A DNA stretch of 8,383 bases from Phycisphaeraceae bacterium (GTDB taxonomy: Bacteria; Planctomycetota; Phycisphaerae; Phycisphaerales; Phycisphaeraceae): the NCBI GenBank assembly GCA_029260695.1, contig JAJDCT010000298.1, forward strand, positions 1 through 8,383. Direction: 5' to 3'. The notes under the pieces were generated by a model. The model saw only the letters and a list, made by a program, of their open reading frames with translations, was not told where the DNA came from and ran no database searches. Position 1 is the stretch's first letter, and every line of letters starts with the position of its first letter. The position numbers and the translations under genes are program-made. Below, in pieces: positions 6,800-8,383 of the stretch.

Positions 6800-8383
6800 T
6801 TACTCGGCTGGGCCGGCGCCTGGAGGAGACCAGGTGGCGGGGGCGTCCAGGGTATCCAGGTCGCTGGCGTGCTCGATGCCGAACATCTTTTGGGTTCGTC
6901 TTAGCCAGATCCGCATGACGATCCATGCAAAGATGGCGAGACACATCAGGATGGTAAAGGTGACACCACTGACTTTGAGGCTGTCGTCGCCGACGGGTTC
7001 GGATTGGCGTTTCGCGGCCCGTAGGATCTTAACGGTGTCCTGGCGGTTATTGACGCGGTCCTGTGCGAGTTTGAATCCGACGACCGCCCGTCCCAGGGAT
7101 TCGAGCACGGGTACGGGCCGGTCTTTTTCGGTGGAGCGGTAGGTCAACTCGATCTGCCCGGGTTTGCCTGAGATGTCCAGGCTTGAGCCGAGGTGTTCGG
7201 AGAGGGCCGCGGTGTTGGTGAACAGGCGGAGGCCGCGCTGCTCAAGTTGAACGAGTGTCTCTTTAAGGACGGGCTCGCTTAGGACGGTCTGCCTGGTCGT
7301 GGAATGCCAGGCACCGGCCGAGGGTAGCTCCTTGCCCGCTGGTGTTGCGATCTCGATGGCCATGGACCCTTGCCAGGTCGGGTCCGAGACCTGTTTGCCC
7401 ACGGCATAGCTGAAGCCGGCGAGACAGATCATCGCGATGACCGCGCCGATGATCAATGAGGTGGCTTTGTTGGTGGACCACCGCTGGATCATCTCGGCCT
7501 CGGAGACCTCCAGGAACTTCTTGACCTCGACGAGCATCTGGCGTTCTTTGTTCAGCCCGGCATACTGCGCGCTGCTTGAGGCGACCCGTTTTTCTTCCTC
7601 TTGGATCTTCTGTGAACGTTTGCGGAGCGACTCTTTAGCGCTGAGTAGTTTTTCACGGCGGCGTGCGATCTTATCGTCGGCTTCTTGCAACGCCTCGGCC
7701 CGGCCGAGGATTTTGTTCTTCTCCTTCTCGAATTCCTGGGCCTGCTTGCTTAGGTCCTGCTCTTGTAGTTTTAACTTTTCGCGTTCGGTTACGAGCTGGT
7801 CCTTGCCCTGCTGGAGCGTCTGTTGGAAGGTGGTTAATTTATCTTTGAGGTCGGACTCGCGCTTCTCGAGGTCGGCGAGCTTGGGCGCGAGGTCCTGGTC
7901 TTGTGATTGCAGCTCCTCGAGTTGGGTCTGCAACTGGCCGTTCTTGCCTGTCAGTTCACCGTGCTCGGCTTGGAGTTTGGCAATTTGTTCTTTGGCCTGG
8001 TCGCGCTGAGATTCCAACTCCCCGATGCGCTTGGTCAGGTCTGCGTCAGCGGCATGGGCATTCTTGTCGAGCTCCTCTGCCTTGCTGATCCGCTCAGACA
8101 GGGCTGATTCACGTGACTCAAGATCCGATTGCAGCTCACTAAGGATCGACTTCTGCTCGTCCAATTCGCGACGCTGGTTTTCAATCGCCTTCTGAGCCTG
8201 CTCGCCTTCGGTGCGCTGTTGTTCCAGGGTCTGCTGCTGCCCGGAAAGCTCGGCCTGCTGTTCCTGGAGACGCTTGGTGGCCTGTTGGAGTTCTTCGGAC
8301 CGTTCGCCTTGCTCGGATTCGTTCGATGCCCGCTGATCGAGTTCGGCCTGGAGCGTACGGTGGGCTTCTTCGGCCGCTTCATA
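6800..8383 (-). CDS. Coiled-coil membrane protein with Wzz-like two-TM domain, 5'-truncated by the window edge
   Basis: The frame is open from the window end to TAA at 6802-6800, giving 527 visible residues; the true start lies outside. A TTG at 8164 is in frame but the same coiled coil continues upstream of it without a break, so it is not the start. Visible residues 1-303 are almost pure coiled coil, rich in Gln/Glu/Lys/Leu with heptad spacing (QLQTQLEELQSQDQDL, LKDKLTTFQQTLQQGKDQL). Then come TM1 (~308-329, SLIIGAVIAMICLAGFSYAV), a ~140-residue presumably periplasmic domain, TM2 (~472-493, GVTFTILMCLAIFAWIVMRI) and a Pro/Ala-rich tail. The middle domain (WQGSMAIEI, TVLSEPVLKETLVQLEQRGL, LSEHLGSSLDI, QIELTYRST) follows the pattern of Wzz/GumC chain-length determinants, so a role in exopolysaccharide assembly or envelope organisation is inferred. 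No Walker motif or tyrosine-kinase part is seen. No polysaccharide genes are visible in the window. Confidence 0.82.
   Translation of the reverse strand, partial: YEAAEEAHRTLQAELDQRASNESEQGERSEELQQATKRLQEQQAELSGQQQTLEQQRTEGEQAQKAIENQRRELDEQKSILSELQSDLESRESALSERISKAEELDKNAHAADADLTKRIGELESQRDQAKEQIAKLQAEHGELTGKNGQLQTQLEELQSQDQDLAPKLADLEKRESDLKDKLTTFQQTLQQGKDQLVTEREKLKLQEQDLSKQAQEFEKEKNKILGRAEALQEADDKIARRREKLLSAKESLRKRSQKIQEEEKRVASSSAQYAGLNKERQMLVEVKKFLEVSEAEMIQRWSTNKATSLIIGAVIAMICLAGFSYAVGKQVSDPTWQGSMAIEIATPAGKELPSAGAWHSTTRQTVLSEPVLKETLVQLEQRGLRLFTNTAALSEHLGSSLDISGKPGQIELTYRSTEKDRPVPVLESLGRAVVGFKLAQDRVNNRQDTVKILRAAKRQSEPVGDDSLKVSGVTFTILMCLAIFAWIVMRIWLRRTQKMFGIEHASDLDTLDAPATWSPPGAGPAE

Noticed and set aside
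8162..8164. TTG as start of the coiled-coil protein
   Set aside because: The frame stays open for 73 more codons to the window edge with the same coiled-coil character, so the true start is upstream and outside.
8035..8382. 115-codon - strand frame overlapping the coiled-coil gene
   Set aside because: It is the Ser/Arg/Pro-rich alternative frame of the coiled coil, whose own frame is open to the window edge with regular heptads.

Overview
The window is a stretch of high-GC bacterial chromosome made up mostly of housekeeping genes. It contains the C-terminal two thirds of DNA gyrase B, a ribokinase, a TetR/CecR-type regulator with a DUF1569 partner, the ribosomal pair rplM-rpsI, and an unfinished membrane coiled-coil gene. 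Several genes (ribokinase, rplM, rpsI, the TetR gene) have no clear Shine-Dalgarno sequence, while others have good ones. The gene mix, a DUF1569 protein, the Ala/Pro-rich extension of ribosomal protein S9 and the lineage-variable small membrane proteins suggest a planctomycete, perhaps of the Phycisphaerae type. This assignment is inference only. No phage, insertion sequence, CRISPR, tRNA or rRNA was seen.

Layout. Bases 1-3936 read on the + strand: gyrB (5' end outside the window), a 69-residue predicted winged-helix protein directly behind it, a membrane-anchored protein gene broken by an extra 7-bp tandem unit, a small tail-anchored protein 8 bp downstream of that, and a ribokinase (rbsK-like). 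A short convergent gap (3937-4022) holds a strong GC hairpin. Bases 4023-8383 read on the - strand. In transcription order these are a large coiled-coil/two-TM protein (5' end outside the window), a roughly 400-bp gap with the rplM promoter, rplM, rpsI, an intrinsic terminator, then an operator/promoter and the DUF1569-tetR pair.

How they work together. rplM-rpsI is the usual uL13-uS9 operon, with a recognisable promoter (perfect TTGACA) and terminator. The DUF1569-tetR pair starts just beyond that terminator. Its likely promoter has a perfect 16-bp palindrome exactly filling the -35/-10 spacer, as expected of a self-repressed TetR operon. The two genes overlap by 71 bp. The broken membrane gene and its tail-anchored neighbour look like a two-gene envelope unit of unknown role. 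The last gene resembles a polysaccharide chain-length determinant (Wzz-like topology) joined to a long cytoplasmic coiled coil.

I found no clear new defence or mobile system. The items most worth a second look are the 7-bp repeat frameshift, the operator in the promoter spacer, the gene overlap, and the Wzz-like coiled-coil fusion.
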